From: Opisthocomus hoazin
Lineage: Eukaryota; Chordata; Aves; Opisthocomiformes; Opisthocomidae
Reading direction: 5' to 3'
Length of the DNA: 64,000 nucleotides
Assembly: GCF_030867145.1 (NCBI RefSeq)
Contig: NC_134419.1
Span: 1,984,001 to 2,048,000 of the forward strand
Numbering within the stretch: the stretch's first letter is position 1; each line of letters begins with the position of its first letter. Shown piece after piece: positions 12,701-24,700 of this stretch. The translations under genes and the position numbers were made by a program. A model generated the notes under the pieces. The model was not told where the DNA came from. It did not search any database and saw only the letters and a program-made list of their open reading frames with translations.

Positions 12701-15700
12701 AGACCTTCTCACTCTCTGCAACTACTTGAAGGGAGGTTGTAGTGAGGCGGGGGTTGGTCTCTTCTCCCAAGGAACCAGCGACAGGACGAGAGGCAATGGC
12801 CTCAAGTTGCATCAGGGGAGGTTTAGATTGGATATTGGGAAAAATGTCTTCACTGGAAGCGTAGTCAGGCCTTGGCCCAGGCTGCCCAGGGCAGTGGGGG
12901 AGTCCCCATCCCTGGAGGGGTTCAAAAACTGTGTGGATGTGGCACTTGGGGACATGGTTTAACAGGCATGGTGGGGTTGGGGTGACGGTTGGACTTGGTG
13001 ATCTTAGAAATCTTCTCCAACCTTAATGATTCTGTGATTCGATGACCCTGTGGACTCAGTGAGTTCAATGTACGGCTTTTACTGTGTCTCGTCCCATGTG
13101 GTGCCATGTGAAGCATAGAAATAAACTGCAACTGAAAGAAAAGGTCTTGATCTGAGGGTGATCTCTGTGCTGATAGGAATGGAGCCACGTTCCTGGCTCG
13201 TCTCGTGGTGCAGCCGTGTGAACATCCACCACACCATTTGTTCGCACCGTCCCCAAGCCCGGAGAGGGGCTGTCGGGGCAGGGACTAACACCCTGCTCCC
13301 CTGACAGAGCCACAGACGGCATCTCCACGGGGCCAAAGCTGCTGCTCTCGCAGCCAGGGCCAGGCTACCCCTTCTGTGGGACAAAATGTTGGGAAAGTCA
13401 TCGGGTTTTTTGTTTTTTTTCCTAATCTGCAGTACAAAACCAGCATCCTTTCAGAACTATTTTTTCCAATAAATAAAACTGAGCTGAGCTCACAAAGCAT
13501 TTCTTGTCCTGCTACCTCCAGGTAACCAGATGCCGGTGATACTTGGGCACCGATCCTGTCTCTGCCTGACGAAGGGGCTCACCGAACCGGCGCAGTCTGC
13601 GAGCCGAGGAGCTGCATTTCTGCCCCCGAGGCAGGGCGAGCATCCTTCTGCTGAGAAAAGGCTTTGCAGTGGCTCTGTCGATGTTTTACCGACGTCGCAC
13701 CAGGATGGGAGCAGATGGAGATCTGGCTCTGCGAACGAACCACCTGAGAGCGCGAGGCTCCGTCACGGCCGGTACCGGCACAGGAAATTCGGGGCTGGGT
13801 GAGTTCGGGGAACGCTCGTTGATTTTGCTGCGTGGGTACAACAGAGTGCAGCCTCGCAGGAGGTAAAGCTTGTACGATTTCCCCTCACCGTCACCCTCCC
13901 TTCAGTCCTGCCACCTCTCTCACACAAAAAAAACCCCTTTTTGTATTTGGTGTGGTGAATTTTCTGCTGTGTCAGGTCCCTGGGTGGCTGATGGCGTGGC
14001 GTACGCCTGCGTCGGCGGAAGGGGTTGAGGTGAAATTACAGTGGGGCAATTTAACGAGCCCTGGGACCTCAGCAATAACTGGCTCTGCAGATCAGAATCA
14101 CAGAAAGTTAGGGCTGGCAGGGACCTCTGTGGGTCACCCAGTCCAACCCCCTGCCCAAGCAGGGTCACCTACAGCAGGCTGCACAGCACCGCGTCCAGGT
14201 GGGGCTGGAATATCTCCAGAGAAGGAGACTCCACAGCCTCCCTGGGCAGCCTGGGCCAGGGCTCCGTCACCCTCAGAGGGAAGAAGTTCTTCCTCATCTT
14301 CAGCTGGAACTTCCCATGCTCCAGTTTGTGCCCGTTGCTCCTTGTCCTGTCGCTGGGCACCACTGGAAAGAGTCTGGCCCCGTCCTCCTGACCCCCACCC
14401 TGAAGATATTTAGAGGCATTTCTAAGGTCCCCTCTCAGCCTTCTCTTCTCCAGGCTGAACAAGCCCAGCTCCCTCAGCCTCTCCTCGTAGGAGAGATGCT
14501 CCAGTCCCCTCATCTTCCTCGTAGCCCTCCGCTGGACTCTCTCCAGTAGCTCCTCATCTCTCTTGAACTGGGGAGCCCAGCACTGGACACAGCACTGCAG
14601 ATGGGGCCTCCCCAGGGCAGAGCAGAGGGGGAGGAGAACCTCCCTCGCCCTGCTGCCCACACTCCTCCTCATGCACCCCAGGATCCCATCGGCCTTCTTG
14701 GCACCCAGGGCACACTGCTGGCTCATGGTCAGCTTGTCATCCCTGGCAGCTCATTGAGAGGGAGCTTGGTGAGCACGAGTCACTGGGAGCTGAATGCTTC
14801 CATGGCACGTAGCACGAAGCAGAGCACCCATGTTACTCCCCGTGGTGCAGACCCAGCAGAAGCCCTTACCCTGCGTTCCTGGGTCGGTCACGACGGACGC
14901 CGGTGGGGACGTGCCCCGGGAGTTCTCAGCGGTGATGGTTATCCTGTAGCCCACCCTTGGTGTGACCCTGGCATAGCTGGTCTGGGTGCTGACGAGTGCT
15001 GCTGAAGCCGGGGGGCTGCGCCGGGCCAGGTCTTCGAAGGTCACGGTGTACCCCAGGATTCGGCCCCGCGCCTCCGACGCGCTCAAAGCCTGCGAGGAAA
15101 CAACACTTGTTATTGTCTTCTCCTTCGGATGGGCAAAGCCTGCGAGGAGGGAGGTGGTGTTGGCTGTTTGTGAACCAAACGTTTCACCCGCTTTTACGTG
15201 AACCTACAACCATGAAAGTGGTCTTTGTGTCTCACCTACGAGCCCTCCCGAGGGAGGCTTTATAGAATCACAGAATCATCAGGGTTGGGAAAGACCTCTA
15301 AGATCATCCAGCCCAGCCATCACCCCAACCCCACCATGCCTGCTAAACCATGTCCCCAAGTGACACATCCACACAGTGTTTGAACTATTAGCAAGCCCGG
15401 ATGCTCCCACCAGACTGTGGTCCATCCACCCGCGCCGGACCCCCTCGGAGCAGCAGCCCCGGTGCCGGGCAGCGGTGGGGAGCCTTGTCCTCAGCCCTCC
15501 GCCCCAGACCATCGCCCGGCCCCGGGGGGCTCAAGCTGCCCCTGTCAGTGAGGATCTCCCCTTCAAAGGTGACTTTTTTTCTCCTCCTTCTCTGTTCTAG
15601 CAGCAGAGACGTTGTTCACAGCGCCAGTGGCACTTGCTGGTCTGTACCAGCTCATGTTCTTTGGTAACCAGTTATCAGCTTTTGCTTTCTTCTCTTCTGG

Positions 15701-18700
15701 AAGCTGGAGGAACCAAGCAGTGCTCCGGAGATTGCTCACTCGCTTGTGGAGACTGCTTTCTTCTGTAATACTTTTTATTTACTATTAGCTGAAGATCTGT
15801 TTGCCTGAAGCACAGCTAACACATCTGAAAGGCAGCACAGTTTCCCCATCAGTACCAACCTAAGAATACATGTTCATAAGTGAACTTCTTTATTTATTGC
15901 CAAAATTATGGTTTTTTTCCAAAGAAAGCTACTGTCCTTGCTGCAGAATTTCCCTTTTCCACCAGGATTTTGCACATCTGTGTAAAACCCATACCATGAA
16001 GCAGCCTATTCTGATTTTTCCCTCTGATTTTGCTGCTGGCCAGCCCTGCGACCTGTGCTCTCCGCTCCCAAGCCTCATCCCAGCTCCGTCACCTCTCTGC
16101 TCTTGGGAACCTGTGGCCACGTCAAAGGAGTTAATTCCCCAACGATGGTAAGGCCAAGAGCATGCATTTACCCAAGGGTCTCTCATAAGGTTGCATATAT
16201 TTATTATTTGTTTTCCTGTTTTGTTCCAGTTAGTGAAGCTCTTTTGCTTTAAGCTGCCGATGTTCCAAGCAGCAGCAGAGCTGGGGACGCTGAAACACGC
16301 AGCCCCCTCCTTCCTTGGGTCCGGACTCAAGCCATGCTTCTTCCAAGGGGGAAAACCCAGCATTAACCACACAGCCGGGTTTGTAAAAATGACCAATTTC
16401 TGATTTAGGGGAAAATGCAGGTTTTTTACTTAAAGCCCCTATAAAGAGTTATTCCAATTCACCCAGGCGCCCCGTGCAGCCCCTCTCGTTGGTTTTTCCA
16501 CCGGGGTGTCTGCCGTTGTGCTATCGGTTTCACGCTTTCCCGCAGCTCCCGCGCAGCGCGTTCGCCTTGTTCGGCTGGGTTTTGTTGCAGCAAAACAAAA
16601 AGAGGAAGAGGGGGGAAAAAAACCACTTTCAAAAATAGGAAAATGTTTGCGGTGCTGCGATCGCTCTGGCAGCGGCTCGGAACAAGCGCGGTGCTGAAAC
16701 CGCTCTGCCAGCCCGCCGAAATGAAATCGGTGACCATTTCCTTGGGGTGTGCGTGTGAGAAAAGATGAGTGCGTGCGTCGGTGGCCCCGTTGTACGGAGT
16801 CGGAGCCCTTCGCTCCGTAGCTGCCGTGAAAACCGCACGGGCAGCGCAGGAATGACGCCGCAGGAAGCCGGCGTCGCTGCACGCAGCCGCCCAGCTCGCT
16901 GCCGCAGCTCAAAGCTCGTAAAGTAGAAGGTCTGCAAGTAGAAGGTCTGCAAGTAGAAGGTCTGCAAGTAGAAGGTCTGCAAGTTGAAGGTCTGCAAGCC
17001 GCAGCGGCTGCTGTCACGTAGTCACACCAGAATTTCTGCTTTCTCTCGTAGCGTGGTGCTGTTGGTGTGGGGAGAAGACGCAGCGTTAATCGGTGGGTTA
17101 ACTAGAGGTCGCGAGCTGGAAGTCGAAGTAATTTATGCTTTCAAAAAATTCACCTTGCTGGCTTTGAAGTAAAACCACTGCAGCAAAATGCCCCACAAGT
17201 GGAGAATTCCTCTGGGACCTGGCTTGATGGGTTGGGTCGGTGATGCTGCGGGGACTCAGCACCCGGCGCTGCTGTCGGGGCTTGGTTCCGCCGGGAATGT
17301 CGGTACAGCAGAGCCTGTTCCCCTGAGCCGGGTGGTAATGTGGATTTTTTTCACCCTGCAGCTGGGTTTTAGTCGGAATTCTTTTTGAAATCTCCCTTGC
17401 AGGGTCTCGGCCCCCGGCTCCCAGGAGGCTCCGCTCAGCGGACCCAAGCAACCAACTCTTTTCAACCCGGAGTTTGTCCAGCTTCAGATCTGTGGATTTA
17501 TTATTAGCAAGCCCTTTTGCATGCGGTCTGCCCGTCTTCTGCTTCACACTCAGAGAGAAAACCGATTTCCTCCTGCGCTGCTGCGTGACGAGAGCCCCGG
17601 CCGCCCGCCCGTCCATGTGGAGGACAGCCACGGGGCCCTTCCAGCTGCCCAAAGCACATCCAGCTCTTCGATTTTTTCAGAGTTTGGGCACCTTAAAGGG
17701 CTATTACAATGGCTATTACACCTTAAAAGGCCTCCTCTGCCTCCCCTATTCTTCCTGGCTCTGTTCTTGCCATCACCAAAGCAGAGCAGAAACACCCCTG
17801 AAGGAAGGTCCCATCCCTGGAGACCACAGGGCATGGCGTCCTCCCCGAGCTCCTGCCCTGACCGCGCCTGGCAGCCATCGCAGTCGGCGGCGAGGTGGAG
17901 GTTTTAATTACAAGAGAGCTGAGGAAGTCTAGAAGGTTGGTTCCTGTCCCTTTAGGGAGACCGGCGGGGACACAGGTCACCGGGGGGAAGGGGAGGGGAT
18001 GGGTGTCTGTGAAAGGTGGTAGCCAAGCTCCGATCCCTCCGCTTCACCGAGGCGCAGTGCTGGGAACGCGTGGTGCTGACAGTGCGACAGGAGCTTTGGG
18101 GAACTGTAAATGGGAGAATGTAGGTAGCCAAGAGCTGCTGAAACTCCTGGGAGAGGCAAACTGTGGGTGGCAGAGCTGCTCCATGTCATAGAATCACAGA
18201 ATGGTCGGGGTTGGCAGGGACCTCTGGGGATCCCCCAGCCCAACCCCCTGCCGAAGCAGGGTCACCCAGAGCAGGCTGCACAGCACCGTGTCCAGGAGGG
18301 GCTGGAATATCTCCAGAGAAGGAGACTCCACAGCCTCCCTGGGCAGCCTGGGCCAGGGCTCCATCACCCTCAGAGGGAGGAAGTTCTTCCTCATGTTCAG
18401 ACGGAACTTCCTGTGCCTCAGTTTGTGCCCATTGCCCCTTGTCCTGTCGCTGGGCACCACTAAAAAGAGCTTGGCCCCATCTTTCTGACCCCCACCCTGC
18501 AGATATTTAGAGGCATTTCGAAGGTCCCCTCTCAGCCTTCTCTTCTCCAGGCTGAACAAGCCCAGCTCCCTCAGCCTCTCCTCGTAGGAGAGATGCTCCA
18601 GTCCCCTCATCATCCTCGTAGCCCTCCGCTGGACTCTCTCCAGTAGCTCCTCATCTTTCTTGAACTGGGGAGCCCAGCACTGGACACAGCACTCCAGATG

Positions 18701-21700
18701 GGGCTTGTCCCCATGTCCCTGTCTGTGGGCACGGGTGGAAGCCCCGGACTCTCCTTGGGTTCAGTCCTTTCCCGCAAACACAGAAACAAGCATCCCCCCT
18801 CGAACTTTATACACAAACCAGTGTCCCCCTCGAACCTCGCTGGTTGTCACTGCGTCTGCTCGGCTTGCGAAGAGCTCACCTTCCAAAAGAGAGAGATGTT
18901 CTGCCGCTCAGGGTCCACGTCCTGCTGCCGGTACCAGATGTCCAGGAGCCCGCTCGGCGCTGGTGTGGAAGGAAAATGTGAGCAGCGTTACTGGCTGTAT
19001 TTTGAAGCAATCAAACAAGACATCGAATAGGCGAAGGAGGTAAAAATCCTCAGACAACTAAAATTTAAAGCGTCCCTGGAAGGATGCGGTGTGCGTTAGC
19101 CCGTATTTGCTGCCACAGACGGAGTTCAGTAGCATCATGGTGGCACTCGTGAAGAGAACAAGCCATGAACCCAAGCAGGGGTTTGGCTCTGCTGATGGCT
19201 TTCTCCTGCCCTCTGCAACCAGGCTGGCTGCCAAGGAAGCCTACGCATCGAAGTGACGGCGTTCGCTCTCGTCTTTGCGTAGACGTTGGGGCTGTTCAGG
19301 TCGCTGGGGTAACGGCTACCCCAGCCCCGAGGCAAGGGACAGCTTCGGGTGACAGGGCTGGTAGGGTCTGTAGGGTTTTGCTGCCTGGTTCTAGGCGATG
19401 AACGTCTGTGACAGCCACCTGAGTAGGACCTTGCCAGAGGCAGCCTAAACCCCCTGTTCTTTCCACGATTCTCCTTAGAGTCACAGAGCGACTGGAAACC
19501 CTTGATGGTTTGAACAAACCTTCTAAAATAACACTAAAGCAAACTTCTGGCTGCAGGAACGGGTGAGCAGTGTGCTTCAACAGTTCAGAACCCGAGAAAG
19601 ACACGCAAAGAAAGCCAGTGTGACCGCAGATAACGAAGTTTGGCTCCTCAAGGTCCCTCGCCAAAATAAACTCATCAAATTCAAATAATAATCGCTATTA
19701 ATAGCCTAGGCAGCAAAAAAAGTTGGAAAACTCCATCTAGAATGGGGCTGCCTGCTATCTGCAAAGTTCAAATACAGGAGAAGCCCTCAGTGCCCGCAGT
19801 GCTGGGAGCTATTTGTCCTGAATTAACTACAAATAGAAACAAGAAGCGGGGCTGACGGAAGAGATCAATCCAGAGCACGCTCACTGTGAGCGAGGGAGGA
19901 AGGGGCAAGCTCCAAGCAGGAAAAAATGAAATATGGGATTGCACCTGTTGGACTCCAGCCCAGGTTTTAAAGTTCATTTCACGTGTGAATGACACGAATT
20001 GGCTGGGGAACAAAAACCCACACTCACTTACGAACAGTGCTTGCACAAAGCAAGCTTTGTGGCAGGTCAGAGAAATAAAAACAGAAGGGTGCCCGTGATG
20101 TACCCAGCGCTTCTCCCCTGCAGCCTCCCCTCGCCGTCACCCGCTCCGGGGACATCCAGCCTTACGGCGCGGGCTGGGCAGAGGGGTGACGACCGCAGAC
20201 GCTGCAGCAAGCCAGGGCGCACCGAGAGCTTTGAGAAAACTGTTGAGAGGAAGGTGGGGGAGGGAAGGAGAAGTTCACACCTTGTGCATCAATCAATGCT
20301 TCTTACAGAAACTGATGCTGTCAGTAGTGGTAAGTGGCATGAGTAAGAACGGCAGGAGCCTGCAGAGCTGATAGTAATTCACAAAAAAGAGCAATGAAAG
20401 CCGAGTAGGAGATGAAAGGGGAGGATGCCAAAGCAGCCAACACGTCTTTGTTGAAACCCAAACTTCGGAGAAGATTTGTGCCCTCGTCAGAACCAAAAGC
20501 TCTGCAGCGTGTGAGCGTGTGCAGCCTGGGGCGGAGGCAGGCAGGGAGCCCAAGGCAGCCCATGCTGGAGCGGTTGGGAGCTTGTAGGGCTGCCCTTGGG
20601 TCCATGCTGCGTGTCCCTGGGAGATGCTGTGCCCTGCTCCAGGCCAGAAACCCTCTTTGCTTGCCCAATTCCCGGTGGGATTGCTCTCCCCCACACGCCG
20701 GGCCATGTTCTGCTCTACTGAAGGACTGGGAGGAGTGGTGGATACACCAGCAGGCTGTGCTGCCATCCAGCGAGCCCTGGAGAGCTGGGCAGAGAGGAAC
20801 CTGATGGAGTTTAACAGGGCAAGGGCAGGGTCCTGCACCTGGGGAGGAACAACCCCAGGCACCAGTACAGGCTGGGGCTGACCTGCTGGAGAGCAGCTCT
20901 GCAAAGAGGGACTGGGAGTGCTGGGGGATGACAGGGTGACCATGAGCCAGCAGCGTGCCCTGGGTGCCAAGAAGGCCAATGGGATCCTGGGGTGCATGAG
21001 GAGGAGTGTGGGCAGCAGGGTGAGGGAGGTTCTCCTCCCCCTCTACACTGCCCTGGTGAGGCCCCATCTGCAGTGCTGGGTCCAGTGCTGGGCTCCCCAG
21101 TTCAAGAAAGATGAAGAGCTACTGGAGAGAGTCCAGCGGAGGGCTATGAGGATGGTGAAGGGACTGGAACATCTCTCCTACGAGGAGAGGCTGAGGGAGC
21201 TGGGCTTGTTCAGCCTGGAGAAGAGAAGGCTGAGAGGGGACCTTAGAAATGCCTCTAAATATCTGCAGGGTGGGGGTCAGGAGGATGGGGCCAAGCTCTT
21301 TTCAGTGGTGCCCAGCGACAGGACAAGGGGCAATGGGCACAAACTGAGGCACAGGAAGTTCTGTCTGAACATGAGGAAGAACTTCTTCCCTCTGAGGGTG
21401 ACGGAGCACTGGAACAGGCTGCCCAGGGAGGTTGTGGAGTCTCCTTCTCTGGAGATATTCAAGACCTGCCTGGACAAGGTCCTCTGCAGGCTGCTGTGGG
21501 TGACCCTGCTTGGGCAGGGGGTTGGGCTGGGTGACCCACAGAGGTCCCTGCCAACCCCGACCGTTCTGTGATTCTGTGAAGCTCAAGAGGCTCTGGCGAG
21601 CCCGCGGCACGGTGGGGGGCTCGCCTTGGGGGTCTCAGAGCGAAGCAACCCCTCTGCTTGGGGAAAGGGGGCTTGGCACCATGAAACTGGTCTGCTAAAA

Positions 21701-24700
21701 CCTGCCAGCATCGGCAGAGCTGAGAGTCCAGGCGGTTTCCCAGCAAAGTCCTTCGACTCCTCTGCAGATGGTGGAGCAAGCTCCAGCTGCCCAGCCGCTC
21801 CCAGGCTGTGGTTCCCCAGCCCCGGAGGGTGACACAGCAGCCGTCCTGACCCAAGTTGTGGGATGGCTGCAGCAATTCAGTAGAACACTTTAGATATGAG
21901 CCAAGGAGAAATATTTTCCTTTCCTCAGCTAAGCTGCACGAACTGCCTGCCTTTTCCAGATGTGCCATGATGCAGCACTACAGCTCAGAATCACAGAATC
22001 ACAGAATAGTAGGGGTTGGAAGGGACCTCTGTGGGTCATCTAGTCCAACCCCCCTGCCGAAGCAGGGTCACCTACAGTAGGTTGCAGAGAACCTTGTCCA
22101 GGCAGGTCTTGAATATCTCCAGAGAAGGAGACTCCACAACCTCCCTGGGCAGCCTGTTCCAGTGCTCCGTCACCCTCAGAGGGAAGAAGTTCTTCCTCAT
22201 GTTCAGACAGAACTTCCTGTGCCTCAGTTTGTGCCCATTGCCCCTTGTCCTGTCACTGGGCACCACTGAAAAGAGCTTGGCCCCATCCTCCTGACACCCA
22301 CCCTGCAGATATTTGTAGGCATTTATAAGGTCCCCTCGCAGCCTTCTCTTCTTCAGGCTGAACAAGCCCAGTTCCCTCAACCTCTCCTCGTAGGGGAGAT
22401 GCTTCAGTCCCCTCACCTCCAGGAACATTCCCCCAGCCTTCAGCAACGTCAGATGGAGATACCCTTCAGACCTTCTCGGTGAGCTCTCAAAACTCCTGTT
22501 TTGCGAGAAGCTTGAGCCGCTACTTGTTTTGTTCGTTACAAAAGCAATCGTCTTGCAGAAGTTTCTCCCCTGTTGGCTCTGGGTCTGGGTCTACAGAGGG
22601 TCTGCAGACCAAGCAGCAAGGACCCAGCAGCATGTGGACTTCCCTAGCTGAAGCAGAGGGGCGGGAGATGCCATCGGGGGTTACCTGCCTCCGGGGTCCG
22701 GGTTTGGTACGCGCGCCAGCTGCTCCACAGCCCTCGCTCAGGGTGGATTTTACAGCTGGCCTGAAACTCGTAGGCTGTGTGAGGCTCCAGACCACGAAGA
22801 CTGCAGTTCTCGCTGTTCAAGCTTTCAACCTTTAAGGAAGATAAGGGACGCAGAATGTCAAACTCACGAGGAAACGAAGGTTGAAGGCAGTGACGGGTTG
22901 TATTGCTAACGCCCAAAGGAAGCCCCGCCAGCCAAAACACGTCTTCAAAAAACAGCGGGGAAACCCCTGATCTGAAGCAACTTTATTAGGTCAAAGAATG
23001 ACGTGGTGAATCACCAGGCTTGCAGTTCTTCGTCAGAAAAATCCCTCATGTAATTACGTGATGAAAATAAATTTTCTGTTCACGTGCTTTACCCAACTTT
23101 GAGCAATACATTTCTTTTACCTTCCTTCGGTTTCAGACCAGCGATCGTTTTTGACCGTAAGGCAATAGTTTTTTTCTTAAATATAGTGTTAAAGAGCAGA
23201 GAAAGGCAAATTTGGACCAAGAAATAACGATACCAAAGCAGCCCCCAAGGATCACAACGCCCTGTGTTCGGGAGAGGATTACCGCGCTCCACGTCTGCCT
23301 GGTCAGCGGACGGTATCTCAGCCGGCAGTGCTGCGCCTGCGGTCCGTCGTGCCAGAAAAAGGTGCAGTTGGTCACAGAAGAGTTTTCAAATTCCACCAAA
23401 AAGTTGGGAGGATGTGGTTTCACTGGCAGCAAAAACAGAAAGAAGCAAACAACGCTCAGATGCCCAGCCCAGCTCGGAACGGGGCGTTAGGTGGAAAGTA
23501 GAATTATGGGTTTGGAGTGGATGGAGGCTTTTTTTCGAGAGGTTTAAAGAAGAAAGTGCTCAAAACGTTTCCACGTCTTTCTAACGGGCTGAAAGGCAGC
23601 GAGTAACGCGTTTACCTATGTCTATTAACGTGAACACGAGCGGCTGCGAAGCAGCACTTCCCAGCTCGTTGGAGGCAGCAACCACAACAGTGTAAGTAGA
23701 GTCAAAATTCAACTTGCTCAGAGCCAGCGAGCCGAACTTCTTATTCAGGCTTTCTTCCAAAACACGTAAGACATCCGTCCCGTTTGACAGCCTGGAACAG
23801 AAGGAGGAGGCCTGGTTAATGCCCCCGCGTACGCCCGGGAAGCAGCGGGGCAGGGCTGGCGTCCCCGTGCCGTCGCGCTTCTCCGGGTCCCTGGCGGCTG
23901 CGGCTCCTGCGGCAGCTTCCCTGCGGGCTGGCTCTCGGGGGAGGAAGGCCAGGCCATCTGGCCCTGGGCAGACCTGCTTCATCCACCTAAATGTGGCGGT
24001 TAGAGCGAACACTCCTCTAGCTGAATCGGTAGTAATGTTATACTGCTTTTTGGTTTTAATTGCAGAGAAAGGAAATATTTCGGGATTTCCACTGAGCTGC
24101 ATTCGAGTAGGTTCCTTTTACGAGCGTAAGCGTTACCTGCTACTGGTCACCTCACATTTCTCTATGAACGAGCATAGGTGTTGGCACACGGAATTGGGGA
24201 GAATGGCAGATTTTGTTTCATTTTGCTTTGTTTTTTACGTAAGTTAGTGATTAAAAAAGTAATTTATCTGCAGTCTAACGGTCAGACCACGTGGCTTCAA
24301 ATGCAATGTTTAATTCTCAATTTGTCATTTAACCCGTTGCTGTGGGTAACTCGTTTAGCTTCTCCCTGCATTTCCTTCCGCCCACATCAGAGACAATCGT
24401 ATCGTCTTGCTTCAGGCTGACCTCCTGTATTTTGCAATACGCGTAATAGCTTCCTAGCAAGCGCCGCTCCATCTCTGTCTTACGAGCCTGGCAGGACTCG
24501 TTATCCACACCTCCTTACTCTTCTGCAAATTACCCCTACGTCCTCCTTCTGCTGAAAGAGCAGTGACAGGTTTCTACGAGCTACTGGGAAAGTTGCCGCT
24601 CCCTTGGCCAACAGAACCAGGTGAAGAAGAAGAAGGTGAAGAAGAGCGAGAGCGTCGAAGGGCAAGGAGGTGGTCAACACGCAGCACCTCAGAACCAAGC

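Noticed and set aside
20918-21571. 217-codon frame resembling a reverse-transcriptase C terminus
   Set aside because: It is the 3' end of a truncated CR1, not a host gene; annotated as a mobile element. The same holds for frames near 7.3, 11.4, 47.0 and 48.9 kb.
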